Assembly: GCA_040753075.1 (NCBI GenBank)
Contig: JBFMHA010000002.1
Location: forward strand, 62,001 to 126,000
DNA from: UBA6814 sp040753075
GTDB lineage: Bacteria; Desulfobacterota; Desulfovibrionia; Desulfovibrionales; Desulfovibrionaceae
Direction of reading: 5' to 3'
Length of the DNA: 64,000 nucleotides
The notes under the pieces were generated by a model. That model made no database searches and was not told the DNA's origin. It was given only the letters and a program-made list of their open reading frames with translations. The translations under genes and the position numbers were made by a program. Positions 45,861-54,752 of the stretch are shown piece after piece. Each line of letters starts with the position of its first letter. Position 1 is the first letter of the stretch.

Positions 45861-48260
45861 CTAGCCCAGCGGGTCGTTCTTGACCATGTTCCAGATGCCG
45901 CAGGGGCAGGCGTTGGCGCAGAAGCCGCAGCCGATGCACTTGTCCGGGTCGGAGACCATCTCGAACCCGGCCTTGGCGTCGTCCAGCGACTTGCGCCGGA
46001 TGGCGCCCTGGGGGCAGATGGACACGCACAGGCCGCAGTCGCGGCATTCGCCGCAGGAGGAGCACTCCCCGGCGCAGGCCTGCAGGTCCTTCCACTGGGT
46101 CACCCGGGGGTCGAAGTACTCCAGGCGCATCCGGGAGTAGTCGATCATCTCCGAGGCCTGGATCTCCGGAGCGGCGTACTCGATGAGCACCCGGGAATGC
46201 TCGATCATCTCCCGGGTGTCGGACATGGGCCGCTTCTCGTCCAGGATGGCGGCGATGGCCCGGGCGGCCTTGCGGCCCGCACCGATGGCTTCGGTGAGCA
46301 GGCCCATCTTCACGATGTCGCCGATGGCGAACACCTGGGGGTCGGTGGTCTGGAAGATGTCGTTGACCGTGATGAAGCCGCGCTCGGAGGCGACGGTCGG
46401 GGGCAGGAACTCCAGGTCCGGCGCGTCGCCGATGGAGATGACCACGGTGTCCGCGGGGATGAGTTCGCCGGTGGTGAGCAGCACGCCCTGGTCCGTGACC
46501 TCCTTGGTGAAGCAGGGGTAGCGGAAGGTCGCGCCCACGGCCTCGGCCTCCTCGCGCTCCTTGCCGAAGGATGCGGGCTTCTGCACGTCGATGAGGGTGA
46601 TCTCCTCGGCCCCCAGGCGGGAGGCCTCGGTGGCCACGTCGCAGCCCACGTTGCCCGCGCCGATGATGACCATGCGCTTGCCCGGCTTGGCCGCTCCGGC
46701 CTTGGCCGCGCGCAGGAAGTCGTTGGCCGGGACCAGCCGCTCCTTGCCCGGCACGGGCAGGATGCGGGGCTTCTGCGCGCCGGTGGCGATGACCACGACG
46801 TCGTAGTCGCGCTTGAGCTCCTCGAAGCCCTGCTTGGTGAGCTGGGTCTCAAGCTGCACGTGGGGGATGACCTTGCGCACCCTGGTGAGTTCGGTCTCCA
46901 GGATGTCCTGGGGCAGCCGGGAGGAGGGGATCACCGAGGTGATCTTGCCGCCCAGCTCCTTCTCCATGTCGTAGATGCGCGCCTCGTGGCCCATGAGCCG
47001 CAGCTGCCAGGCCACGGAGATGCCCGCGGGGCCGCCGCCGATGACCGCCGCCGTGCGGCCCGAGGCCGCGGGCAGGTCGGGCGGAGAGGCCGAGAGGCTG
47101 GCCTTGCCCAGGGCGGCCATGTCCGCGGGCAGCATGTGCTGGGTGCCGCGGGTGCAGCCCTCGCGGCAGAGGTTGGGGCAGAGGTAGCCGCACACCGAGG
47201 CCGGGAACGGCGTGAAGGCCATGGCCAACTCCACGGCCTCGGCCATCTTGCCCTGGCGGATGAGCTTCCAGCGCTCCCGCACCGGAATGCCCGTGGGGCA
47301 CTTGGCCTGGCAGGGGGCCATGTACTTGCGGTTCTCCCACACCGGCACGACGTGGCGCAGGACGCCGGAGTTGATGAGCGGGATGGGCGTGCGGTCCAGG
47401 TCCGTGAGGTCGCCGATGAGTCCGCCCCGGCCCAGGTCCGCGTCCCACACGTCGCGGCGGAATTCGGCCATGGAGCGACGCTTCTTGGTCAGGCGCTCCA
47501 GGGGCGACTTGGCCGCCAGGAGTTGCCATTCCTCGCGCTTGCCGAGCGTCTTGTACAGGCCGGACTTGCCGATGTCCTTCAAGAAGAGCTTGAGGTTCTC
47601 GGTGAGCCAGGCCCAGTCCTCGTCCCCGATCTCGACCAGCTTGGCGTCGGCCCGGGAGAAGCCCAGGTGCGGGCCGCGGAAGAAGATGCGGCCGCCCACC
47701 ATGCCCACGCAGGGCCGGTAGCCGAGCACGTTGTCCCGGTCGCCCATCTCGTGGCCGCAGACCACGGCGACGCCGCCGGCCATGAACTCGGCGAAGTAGT
47801 CGCCCACGTAGTCCAGCACCCACAGTTCGGGGTCGGTGAGCCGGGGGTTGCGCTTGGTCATGGTCATGGCCCGGGCGCCGGCGCAGCCGGCAACCTTGAC
47901 CTTGCCCTGGGCCATGGCGTTGCAGCAGCCGTCGCCCGCATCGCCGTGGACGATGATCTCCGCGCCGGCGTTGAGCCAGCCGATGTCGTTGGACGCCGGC
48001 CCGGCGGCCTCGATGCGGGTGCCCGGGAAGCCCATGGAGCCCAGGCGTTGGCCCGGGGCGCCGGTGACCTTGACCGTGACGGGTTCGTTCATGGACACCG
48101 GCAGCCGGCCGCCGATGCCGTGCTGGCCGAAGGCGTCGATGTGCAGCTCCCGGGCTCCGTCCTTCACCGCCTGCTGGATGCGCTCCTCCAGGATGCGGCT
48201 CTCGATGCGGATGCCGTCTTCCTTGCCCGACAGGGCGACGCGTTTGGTCTTCTTGAGCAT
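45861..48260 (-). CDS. Glutamate synthase: GXGXG domain fused to NAD(P)H-type small subunit and ferredoxin domain
   Basis: The 799-residue protein joins three parts. Residues about 1-240 are the GltB C-terminal GXGXG helix domain (GGRLPVSM, NAGAEIIVHGDAGDG). Residues about 290-720 are a GltD-like FAD/NAD(P)H oxidoreductase (CPTGIPV, CREGCTRG, VIGGGPAGISVAW, VIIGAGNVGCDVA, VFAIGDIV). The last 70 residues hold two [4Fe-4S] ferredoxin motifs (CSSCGECRDCGLCVSICP and CIGCGFCANACP). With the next two genes it makes a split GOGAT like that of archaea and some sulfate reducers. Start is 15 bp after the upstream gene, with GGGAG before the ATG. Confidence 0.93.
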   Translation of the reverse strand: MLKKTKRVALSGKEDGIRIESRILEERIQQAVKDGARELHIDAFGQHGIGGRLPVSMNEPVTVKVTGAPGQRLGSMGFPGTRIEAAGPASNDIGWLNAGAEIIVHGDAGDGCCNAMAQGKVKVAGCAGARAMTMTKRNPRLTDPELWVLDYVGDYFAEFMAGGVAVVCGHEMGDRDNVLGYRPCVGMVGGRIFFRGPHLGFSRADAKLVEIGDEDWAWLTENLKLFLKDIGKSGLYKTLGKREEWQLLAAKSPLERLTKKRRSMAEFRRDVWDADLGRGGLIGDLTDLDRTPIPLINSGVLRHVVPVWENRKYMAPCQAKCPTGIPVRERWKLIRQGKMAEAVELAMAFTPFPASVCGYLCPNLCREGCTRGTQHMLPADMAALGKASLSASPPDLPAASGRTAAVIGGGPAGISVAWQLRLMGHEARIYDMEKELGGKITSVIPSSRLPQDILETELTRVRKVIPHVQLETQLTKQGFEELKRDYDVVVIATGAQKPRILPVPGKERLVPANDFLRAAKAGAAKPGKRMVIIGAGNVGCDVATEASRLGAEEITLIDVQKPASFGKEREEAEAVGATFRYPCFTKEVTDQGVLLTTGELIPADTVVISIGDAPDLEFLPPTVASERGFITVNDIFQTTDPQVFAIGDIVKMGLLTEAIGAGRKAARAIAAILDEKRPMSDTREMIEHSRVLIEYAAPEIQASEMIDYSRMRLEYFDPRVTQWKDLQACAGECSSCGECRDCGLCVSICPQGAIRRKSLDDAKAGFEMVSDPDKCIGCGFCANACPCGIWNMVKNDPLG

Positions 48261-48275
48261 GCGTGTACTCCCTGT

Positions 48276-49910
48276 CTACACGACGTAGCGGATGGCCAGG
48301 CGGTCCGCCGCGTTCTTGTCGGCGATGCCCAGGGCGTCGGACATGCCGATGGGCAGGGCGGTGGAGCGGCCCAGGGGGGCGACGATCTTGCGCAGCTCCA
48401 TGTCGAAGGACAGGAACAGGTCCGCCACCCGCTCGGCCACCTTCTCCGGGTCCAGGCGGCGGTAGAGCCGCGGGTCCTGGGAGGTGATGCCCTTGGGGCA
48501 TACCCCGATGTTGCACACGTTGCAGCGGTCGGCCTCGGATCCCAGGCACCCGGCCGCGGCCTGCATGGCGTACTTGCCGATCTGCACCGCGCTGGCCCCG
48601 AGCATGATGAGGGCTGCGGCGTTGGCCGCCAGGTTGCCGTTCTTGCCGATGCCGCCGCCGGCGATGATGGGGATCTCGTTCTGCTTCCCGAGCTTGGTCA
48701 GGGTCAGGTAGCAGTCGCGGATGTTGGAGGCGATGGGGTGGCCCATGTGGTTCATGGACACGTTGTAGGCCGCGCCCGTGCCCCCGTCCTCGCCGTCGAT
48801 GGCCAGGCCCGCGGCGTAGGGATTGCGGGTGAGGTTGTTGAGCACGGCCAGCGAGGTGGTGGTGCCGGATATCTTGGGGTAGACAGGCACCCGGAATCCC
48901 CAGGCCATGCTCATGGACTGGATCATCTTGGCCACCGCCTCCTCGATGGAGTACTTGGTCTGGTGGGTGGGCGGGGAGGGCAGGCTGACCCCGGGCGGCA
49001 CGCCGCGGATGGCGGCGATGAGCTTGTTCACCTTGTGCCACATGAGCAGGCCGCCGTCGCCGGGCTTGGCCCCCTGACCGTACTTGATCTCGACGGCGCA
49101 GGGATCCTCCTTCATCTCCGGGATGGCGTGGATGATCTCGTCCCAGCCGAAGTAGCCCGAGGCGATCTGCAGGATCACGTACTTGAGGAAGCGCGAGCGC
49201 AGCAGGCGCGGCGGGCAGCCGCCCTCGCCGGTGCACATGCGCACCGGCATGCCCATCTCCTCGTTGAGATACGTCACGCCCATGATGAGCCCTTCCCACA
49301 TGTTGGGGGACAGGGCGCCGAAGCTCATGGAGCCGATCATGAGCGGGTAGATCTCCCGCACCGGCGGCATCCAGCCCGATTCGGCGAAGGTCTTGAGCCC
49401 TTCCTGGGGCGGCAGCACGCGGCCGAGCAGGGTCCGCAGGTCGAACTCGTGGCGGCCGGCGTCCAGGGCCGGGTCGGTGAGCATGGAGATGCGGATGAAC
49501 TTGATGGCGTCCAGCACGCTGGCGGCGTCGTTGCGCCGGCCGCCCCGGGTGCGCGCCCCGCCGCCGCGGTTCACGTGGAAGCGCAGCTTGTCGATCTCCT
49601 CGTTCTTGGCCGGGATGATGGCGTCATTGGGGCAGACCATGTTGCACATGGCGCAGCCGATGCACGAGAACGCCGGATCGGTCTTCTGCCGTATGCCGTA
49701 ATAGATGGAGAAGTCCGTCTCGGACGATCCGGACAGGCCCAGGCTGGTGCGGATGTTCCGCTTGCGGAACACGCCCAGCTCGATGGACCGCACCGGGCAG
49801 ACCGTGGTGCAGGACCCGCAGAGGGTGCACTTCTGCTGGTCCCAGAGAACCTGCCAGGGCAGGTCCTTGATGCTCAGTGTTGAAGGGCCAATGGGTGCGT
49901 CTGTCGGCAT
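48276..49910 (-). CDS. Glutamate synthase FMN-domain subunit with N-terminal ferredoxin motifs
   Basis: The 544-residue protein carries two [4Fe-4S] motifs at the N terminus (CTLCGSCTTVCPVRS and CIGCAMCNMVCP) and then the FMN/2-oxoglutarate synthase domain. That domain has MSFGALS, YGQGAKPGDGGLL, DGEDGGTGAAY and the Cys cluster CNVCNIGVCP. It combines ammonia with 2-oxoglutarate. The ATG at 49910 overlaps the end of the upstream glutaminase gene by 37 bp and has GGAGA before it. Confidence 0.93.
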   Translation of the reverse strand: MPTDAPIGPSTLSIKDLPWQVLWDQQKCTLCGSCTTVCPVRSIELGVFRKRNIRTSLGLSGSSETDFSIYYGIRQKTDPAFSCIGCAMCNMVCPNDAIIPAKNEEIDKLRFHVNRGGGARTRGGRRNDAASVLDAIKFIRISMLTDPALDAGRHEFDLRTLLGRVLPPQEGLKTFAESGWMPPVREIYPLMIGSMSFGALSPNMWEGLIMGVTYLNEEMGMPVRMCTGEGGCPPRLLRSRFLKYVILQIASGYFGWDEIIHAIPEMKEDPCAVEIKYGQGAKPGDGGLLMWHKVNKLIAAIRGVPPGVSLPSPPTHQTKYSIEEAVAKMIQSMSMAWGFRVPVYPKISGTTTSLAVLNNLTRNPYAAGLAIDGEDGGTGAAYNVSMNHMGHPIASNIRDCYLTLTKLGKQNEIPIIAGGGIGKNGNLAANAAALIMLGASAVQIGKYAMQAAAGCLGSEADRCNVCNIGVCPKGITSQDPRLYRRLDPEKVAERVADLFLSFDMELRKIVAPLGRSTALPIGMSDALGIADKNAADRLAIRYVV

Positions 49911-51004
49911 ATGCGGATCTCCGTGCGCTTGGGGGTCACGATGGCGGTGTCCTGGTACATGGGCTGGAAGTCCAGGGCCGGGTCCCGGTCCGGGATCGCG
50001 GCGTCGATGCCGCAGACCTCGGAGGAGAAGGCGTAGAACCCAGGCCTTCCGCCCACGACGCCGGGCCGAAGCTTCTTGCGGTCCTGGACCATGAACAGCG
50101 TCTTGTCCGGCAGGCAGCCGATGACGCAGTTGGGGCCGTCGATGATGAACTTGCGGCAGACCCGGGAGAGGTTGCGCAGGAACGCGCTGTCCGGGTGCGC
50201 GTCCATCTCCTCGGCCTTGAGCGGGGTGATGACGTGCTTGTAGTGCTCCACCGAGAGCTGGAGGTGGTAGAGGGTGTAGTGCAGGATGTGGGTGAACACC
50301 TCGGAGTCCGAGTTGTAGCCCTCGTACCCGGTGACGCCCAGGCCCTGCAGGTACTCCCGGATGGGCACGAAGGCGGTGTTCTCGCCGTTGGTCATGCTGG
50401 CCACGCCCTGGATGAAGAAGGGATGGCAGGCATAGAGGTTGATGGCGTAGTTGGTGTTCTGCCGGCCCTGGGCGAGCATGACCCGGGCGGCCAGGTCCTG
50501 GCGGTCCAGGCCCAGGTACATGCCCACGTGCAGCGGGTCGCCGATCTCCTTGATCATGATCGCGTCGGGCCAGAAGCTGAAGACCGTGGCGGACTCGTCG
50601 GCCTCGCCCAGGCGTCTGAGGTCCAGGCGGACCCTGACGTAGCCCAGCCCTCGCTCCAGTTCGGAGAGCGCGTTCCAGGCCTGGGGCGGCTCATAGGCGC
50701 GCAGCACGTAGCGGTCGCGTTTGGGCACCCCGCGCGGCGCCTTGCCCTCGGGCGCGATGTCCATGGCGTGCCGCAGGGTGAAGCCCGCGGCGTCCATGTA
50801 GGCGTCCAGGCGCTCCACGCCGGCGTCGGTGAAGATTCCGGAGAGGATGGGCAGCTTTTTGTGTTTCTTCCAGGGTCCGTCCAGGTCGGTGAGGAACAGC
50901 CCGACTCCCGAGCCGTCGTGGCCCTCGCGCATGGCGTCCAGGGCCAGGATGCCCTGCATGGGGGGGACCGGGTCGTCACAGGTCAAGGCGAACAAGCGGC
51001 ACAT
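49874..51004 (-). CDS. Glutamate synthase glutaminase (class II amidotransferase) subunit
   Basis: The 376-residue protein begins MCRLFAL, so Cys2 is the N-terminal nucleophile after Met removal, as in all class II amidotransferases. QNTNYAINLYACHPFFIQGVASMTNGEN carries the oxyanion Asn/Gly and the glutamine-binding residues, here seen as ASMTNGEN. It provides ammonia to the FMN subunit. It is the first gene of this split-GOGAT operon, and a GGGAG site lies 8 nt before the start. Confidence 0.92.
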   Translation of the reverse strand: MCRLFALTCDDPVPPMQGILALDAMREGHDGSGVGLFLTDLDGPWKKHKKLPILSGIFTDAGVERLDAYMDAAGFTLRHAMDIAPEGKAPRGVPKRDRYVLRAYEPPQAWNALSELERGLGYVRVRLDLRRLGEADESATVFSFWPDAIMIKEIGDPLHVGMYLGLDRQDLAARVMLAQGRQNTNYAINLYACHPFFIQGVASMTNGENTAFVPIREYLQGLGVTGYEGYNSDSEVFTHILHYTLYHLQLSVEHYKHVITPLKAEEMDAHPDSAFLRNLSRVCRKFIIDGPNCVIGCLPDKTLFMVQDRKKLRPGVVGGRPGFYAFSSEVCGIDAAIPDRDPALDFQPMYQDTAIVTPKRTEIRICRQTHPLALQH

Positions 51005-51504
51005 GGGTGCGTCTCCCTGTTGGTGAACTGAGGAATCTTTATTTTTACAAAAATATCATTGATAAGCTATTTCGAAATGTTAGCCAAAGGCCGTCCGGCA
51101 ACGTCGAAGGGCATTCGCTGGGGCGCAGGCAGGGACCGGACCTAGAAAACCCTGTCCGTACAAGGAGCGAGCGCGTTCTTGACAATTTCGTCGTGGCGTG
51201 CGCCACGAGGCGTGACCGGCGGTGGCAAGAACGACAATATGTATCAAAAATGTACACAAGTCTAGTGAAAACGCCCAGGCTGCACTTCCCATTTTGCCCA
51301 AAACCCCGGACATTTTCCCAGGGAGGCGGGTGGCCGGATAGACGACCCTGCAGGAGCCATGCCGCCGCGCACCGCGCAACGCCGCGGCCGAGTTGACGAA
51401 GCCTGGAAATGGTTTTATCCGGATGCGCGGTGCGCAGACGAATGCCGCACGACTCGATTGGAGTCGGCGCGGACCTGCCCCAGCACAATCCCATTGGAGG
51501 CCAC
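51005..51504. other. 500-bp divergent intergenic region
   Basis: This separates the split glutamate synthase operon (minus) from yajC (plus). It is AT-rich near 51035-51075, where TTTTTACAAAAA forms a palindrome. TTGACA occurs at 51179-51184. A perfect 8-bp inverted repeat (51191-51208, TCGTGGCG with CGCCACGA) lies just after. No gene is visible on either strand. I could not pair a convincing -10 with the TTGACA. Confidence 0.7.
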
Positions 51505-51846
51505 ATGTTCTTCGACAGCGTAGCATATGCCATCGGCGCCGCGCCCCAGGGCGGGGAGGCGGGGAATCCCCTGGTGGGGCTCATGCCCCTCATCCTGATG
51601 TTCGTCATCTTCTACTTCCTGCTCATCCGGCCCCAGCAGAAGAAGGCCAAGCAGCACCGAGAGATGCTTTCGGGCATCAAGAAGGGCGACAGAGTCCTCA
51701 CCTCGGGCGGCATCTACGGCCGGGTTCTGGATGTGGACGGCGACGTGCTTTCGATCGACGTCGGCGGGGACGTGAAGATCGAGGTCAACCGGAACTTCGT
51801 GTCCAGCCTGGCTGATCGCGCCCCCAAGGATTCGGGCAAGAAATAG
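51505..51846 (+). CDS. yajC: Preprotein translocase subunit YajC
   Basis: The 113-residue protein has one transmembrane helix (about 28-47) followed by the cytoplasmic domain with IRPQQKKAKQHREML and GDRVLTSGGIYGRV. YajC binds SecDF. The ATG at 51505 follows TTGGAGG. It is followed by secD and secF. Confidence 0.95.
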   Translation: MFFDSVAYAIGAAPQGGEAGNPLVGLMPLILMFVIFYFLLIRPQQKKAKQHREMLSGIKKGDRVLTSGGIYGRVLDVDGDVLSIDVGGDVKIEVNRNFVSSLADRAPKDSGKK

Positions 51847-52006
51847 CCGCTCGCCGGGGCTTCCTCCCCGGGTCGCGGGCATGGATGGCCGCGGCGGGAA
51901 CCCCGGTTCCCGGCCGCGGTCTTGCCTCGGCCCGTGATTCGGCGTAGGGAGTGATGCCTTTGACCACCCCGCCGGGCCTTGGCCCGGCCTTCCCGAGGAG
52001 AACAGC

Positions 52007-53599
52007 ATGACGAGCCTGCGCTTCCGTCTGCTCACGGCCGCGGCGGTGGCCGCCATCGGCCTGATCTACATCCTGCCCTCGCTCTTCGGCGAGGGCTCGG
52101 CGGCGGCCAAGTTCTCGCCCGCGAGCCCCATCAACCTGGGCCTCGACCTCAAGGGCGGGGTCCATCTCACCGTGGGCGTGGACATCGAGACCGCGATGGC
52201 CAACAGCCTGGCCCAGAACGGCCAGGACATCCGCTCCATGGCCCGCGAGGACGGGCTCGTGGTGCTGCGGCCCTCGGTGGACAAGGGCGTCCTGAACCTG
52301 CTCCTGGCCGACTCCGCGCAACAGGAGAAGCTCGACGCGCTGCTCGCCAAGAGCTTCGGCAACCTGAAGGTTTTGAGCCGCACGGCCCAGGGCGACGGCA
52401 AGGTGGCGTATGCCCTGGCCATGACCCAGGCCGCCCGGCGCAGCTTCGAGGCCGAGTCCCTGGAGCAGGCGGTGAAGATCATCCGCAACCGCGCCGACGA
52501 GTTCGGCGTGGCCGAGCCGGACATCCGCAAGCAGGAGGGCAACCGCATCCAGGTGCAGCTGCCCGGCCTGGACGACCCGGAGCGGGCCAAGCGCAACATC
52601 AGCCGCACCGCCCACCTGGAATTCAAGATCGTGGACGACGCCGCGGACCTGGCCAAGGCCGCCCAGGGCATCCTGCCCCCGGGCCGGGAGCTCATCATGC
52701 TCCAGAGCCACCGCAACGTGGACGGCGTTCCGCTGGAGCAGCCCCTGGTGGTGTTCAAGGACGCGGCCCTCACCGGCGAGCGAATCACCAACGCCTACGT
52801 GGGCTTCGACTCCACGGGCCCCTACGTGGGCCTGCACTTCGACGCCCAGGGCGCCCGCATCTTCACCCGGGTCACCGGCGAGAACGTAGGCAAGCGCCTG
52901 GCCATCATCCTGGACGGCAAGGCCTCCTCGGCCCCGGTGATCCAGGACCGCATCGCCGGCGGCCGGGCCACCATCACCGGCCGCTTCACCGACCAGGAGG
53001 CCCACGACCTGGCCGGCGTGCTGCGCTCCGGCGCGCTGCCCGCGCCCATCAACATCCTCGAGGAGCGGACCGTGGGTCCCAGCCTGGGCCAGGAGTCCAT
53101 CGACAAGGGCCTGTTCGCGGGCCTCATCGGCGCGGCGCTGGTCGTGGTCTTCATGGTGGCCTATTACGGCATGTCCGGAGTCATCGCCGATCTGGCCCTG
53201 ACCCTCAACATCATGCTCATCATGGCCGGCCTGGCCGCCTTCGGGGCCACCCTGACCATGCCCGGCATCGCGGGCATCGTCCTGACCATCGGCATGGCCG
53301 TGGACGCCAACGTCATCATCTTCGAGCGCATCCGGGAGGAACTGCGCCGCGGCCTCACGGTCAAGGCGGCCATCGAGGAGGGCTTCTCCCGGGCCACGGT
53401 GACCATCCTCGACGCCAACATCACCACGGTCATCGCCGCGGCCATCCTCTACCAGTTCGGCACCGGCCCGGTGCGCGGCTTCGCCGTGACGCTCATCCTG
53501 GGCATCATCTCCTCCATGTTCACGGCCATCTTCGTGTCGCGCATCATCTTCGACCTGTGGACCGCCCGCAAGGACGCCGGCGCGGCCTTGAGCATATAG
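52007..53599 (+). CDS. secD: Protein translocase subunit SecD
   Basis: The 530-residue inner-membrane protein has an N-terminal helix, the large periplasmic P1 domain, and five C-terminal helices. Motifs include GLDLKGGVHLTVGVD, RADEFGVAEPDI and AVDANVIIFERIREEL (the proton-channel Asp and Arg motif). SecDF uses the proton-motive force to pull secreted proteins. A GAGGAGA site precedes the ATG. Confidence 0.97.
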   Translation: MTSLRFRLLTAAAVAAIGLIYILPSLFGEGSAAAKFSPASPINLGLDLKGGVHLTVGVDIETAMANSLAQNGQDIRSMAREDGLVVLRPSVDKGVLNLLLADSAQQEKLDALLAKSFGNLKVLSRTAQGDGKVAYALAMTQAARRSFEAESLEQAVKIIRNRADEFGVAEPDIRKQEGNRIQVQLPGLDDPERAKRNISRTAHLEFKIVDDAADLAKAAQGILPPGRELIMLQSHRNVDGVPLEQPLVVFKDAALTGERITNAYVGFDSTGPYVGLHFDAQGARIFTRVTGENVGKRLAIILDGKASSAPVIQDRIAGGRATITGRFTDQEAHDLAGVLRSGALPAPINILEERTVGPSLGQESIDKGLFAGLIGAALVVVFMVAYYGMSGVIADLALTLNIMLIMAGLAAFGATLTMPGIAGIVLTIGMAVDANVIIFERIREELRRGLTVKAAIEEGFSRATVTILDANITTVIAAAILYQFGTGPVRGFAVTLILGIISSMFTAIFVSRIIFDLWTARKDAGAALSI

Positions 53600-53611
53600 G
53601 GGGACACGGAC

Positions 53612-54679
53612 ATGGGACTGCACATCATCCGACCCGACACCAACTTCAACTTCATCGGCATCCGCAAGCTGATGCTGGCCATCTCCGGGACGATCATCGC
53701 CCTGGGCGTCCTGTCCCTTGTCTGGCAGGGGGGGCCGCGCTACGGCATCGACTTCGCCGGCGGCGTCACCGTGCAGGTGAAGATGTCCAAGGCGGTGGAG
53801 CTGGCCCAGTTCCAGGACGCCCTGGCCGACACCGGCCTGCCCGGCGTGCTGGCGCAGCGCTTCGGCCAGGAGGACGACAACGAGTACCTGGTCCGCATCT
53901 CCACCATGGACGTGACCGCGGATCAGGCCAGCGACAAGATCTCCGAGGCGCTCAAGGCCCAGCTCGCGGACAATCCCTTCGAGATCCAGCGCCAGGAGAT
54001 GGTGGGCCCCAAGGTGGGCGCTGACCTGCGCTCCAAGGCCATGGAGGCCATGTTCTACGCGGTGCTGCTCATCGCCATCTACATCTCCGGCCGCTTCGAG
54101 CAGCGCTGGATGGTGGCCGGCGTCATGGCCGCCGGCCTGGCCGCGGGCGTGTACCTGCTCGGGCTCACCGGCATGTCCATGGCCTGGATGACCATCGGCG
54201 CGCTCCTCATCACCACGGTCCTGTGCTGGAGGCTCCGGCTCAATTACGCCCTGGGCGCGGTGGTGGCGCTCATCCACGACGTGTTCATCACCGTGGGTGT
54301 GTTCTCCTTCCTGGGCAAGGAGTTCGACCTCACCACCGTGGCCGCGCTGCTCACCATCATCGGCTATTCCCTGAACGACACCATCATCGTGTACGACCGC
54401 ATCCGCGAAAACCTGCGGGCCAAGGCCGCCCCGGACCTGGCCGGCATCATCAACCTCTCGGTGAACCAGACCCTGTCCCGCACCCTGCTCACCGCCGGCA
54501 CCACCCTGCTGGCCGTGGCCGCCTTGCTGTTCTTCGGCGGCGGGGTGATTCACGACTTCGCCCTGGCCCTGTTCGTGGGCATCTTGGTGGGCACCTATTC
54601 CTCCATCTACGTGGCCAGCCCGGTGCTGCTCGGCTTCGAGAGCTGGATCAAGACCGACGAGGCGCCGACCGCGGCCTAG
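53612..54679 (+). CDS. secF: Protein translocase subunit SecF
   Basis: The 355-residue protein has six transmembrane helices and the SecF motifs GIDFAGGVTVQV and GYSLNDTIIVYDRIREN. It pairs with SecD. Starts 12 bp after secD. A bidirectional terminator follows. Confidence 0.97.
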   Translation: MGLHIIRPDTNFNFIGIRKLMLAISGTIIALGVLSLVWQGGPRYGIDFAGGVTVQVKMSKAVELAQFQDALADTGLPGVLAQRFGQEDDNEYLVRISTMDVTADQASDKISEALKAQLADNPFEIQRQEMVGPKVGADLRSKAMEAMFYAVLLIAIYISGRFEQRWMVAGVMAAGLAAGVYLLGLTGMSMAWMTIGALLITTVLCWRLRLNYALGAVVALIHDVFITVGVFSFLGKEFDLTTVAALLTIIGYSLNDTIIVYDRIRENLRAKAAPDLAGIINLSVNQTLSRTLLTAGTTLLAVAALLFFGGGVIHDFALALFVGILVGTYSSIYVASPVLLGFESWIKTDEAPTAA

Positions 54680-54702
54680 CCGGTTCAGGCTTCCCGAAAA
54701 CA

Positions 54703-54736
54703 AAAGGCCGGCCCCCGCGGGGAGCCGGCCTTTTTT
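54703..54736. terminator. Bidirectional terminator between secF and nadB
   Basis: A 7-bp GC stem (54706-54712 with 54724-54730) extended by A/T pairs ends in T6 on the plus strand and A-rich sequence that gives T's on the minus strand. Confidence 0.9.
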
Positions 54737-54752
54737 CGTGCGCTTCTTCCGG

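Noticed and set aside
51191..51208. Inverted repeat as a terminator
   Set aside because: No T tract follows on either strand; it is kept only as a possible operator.
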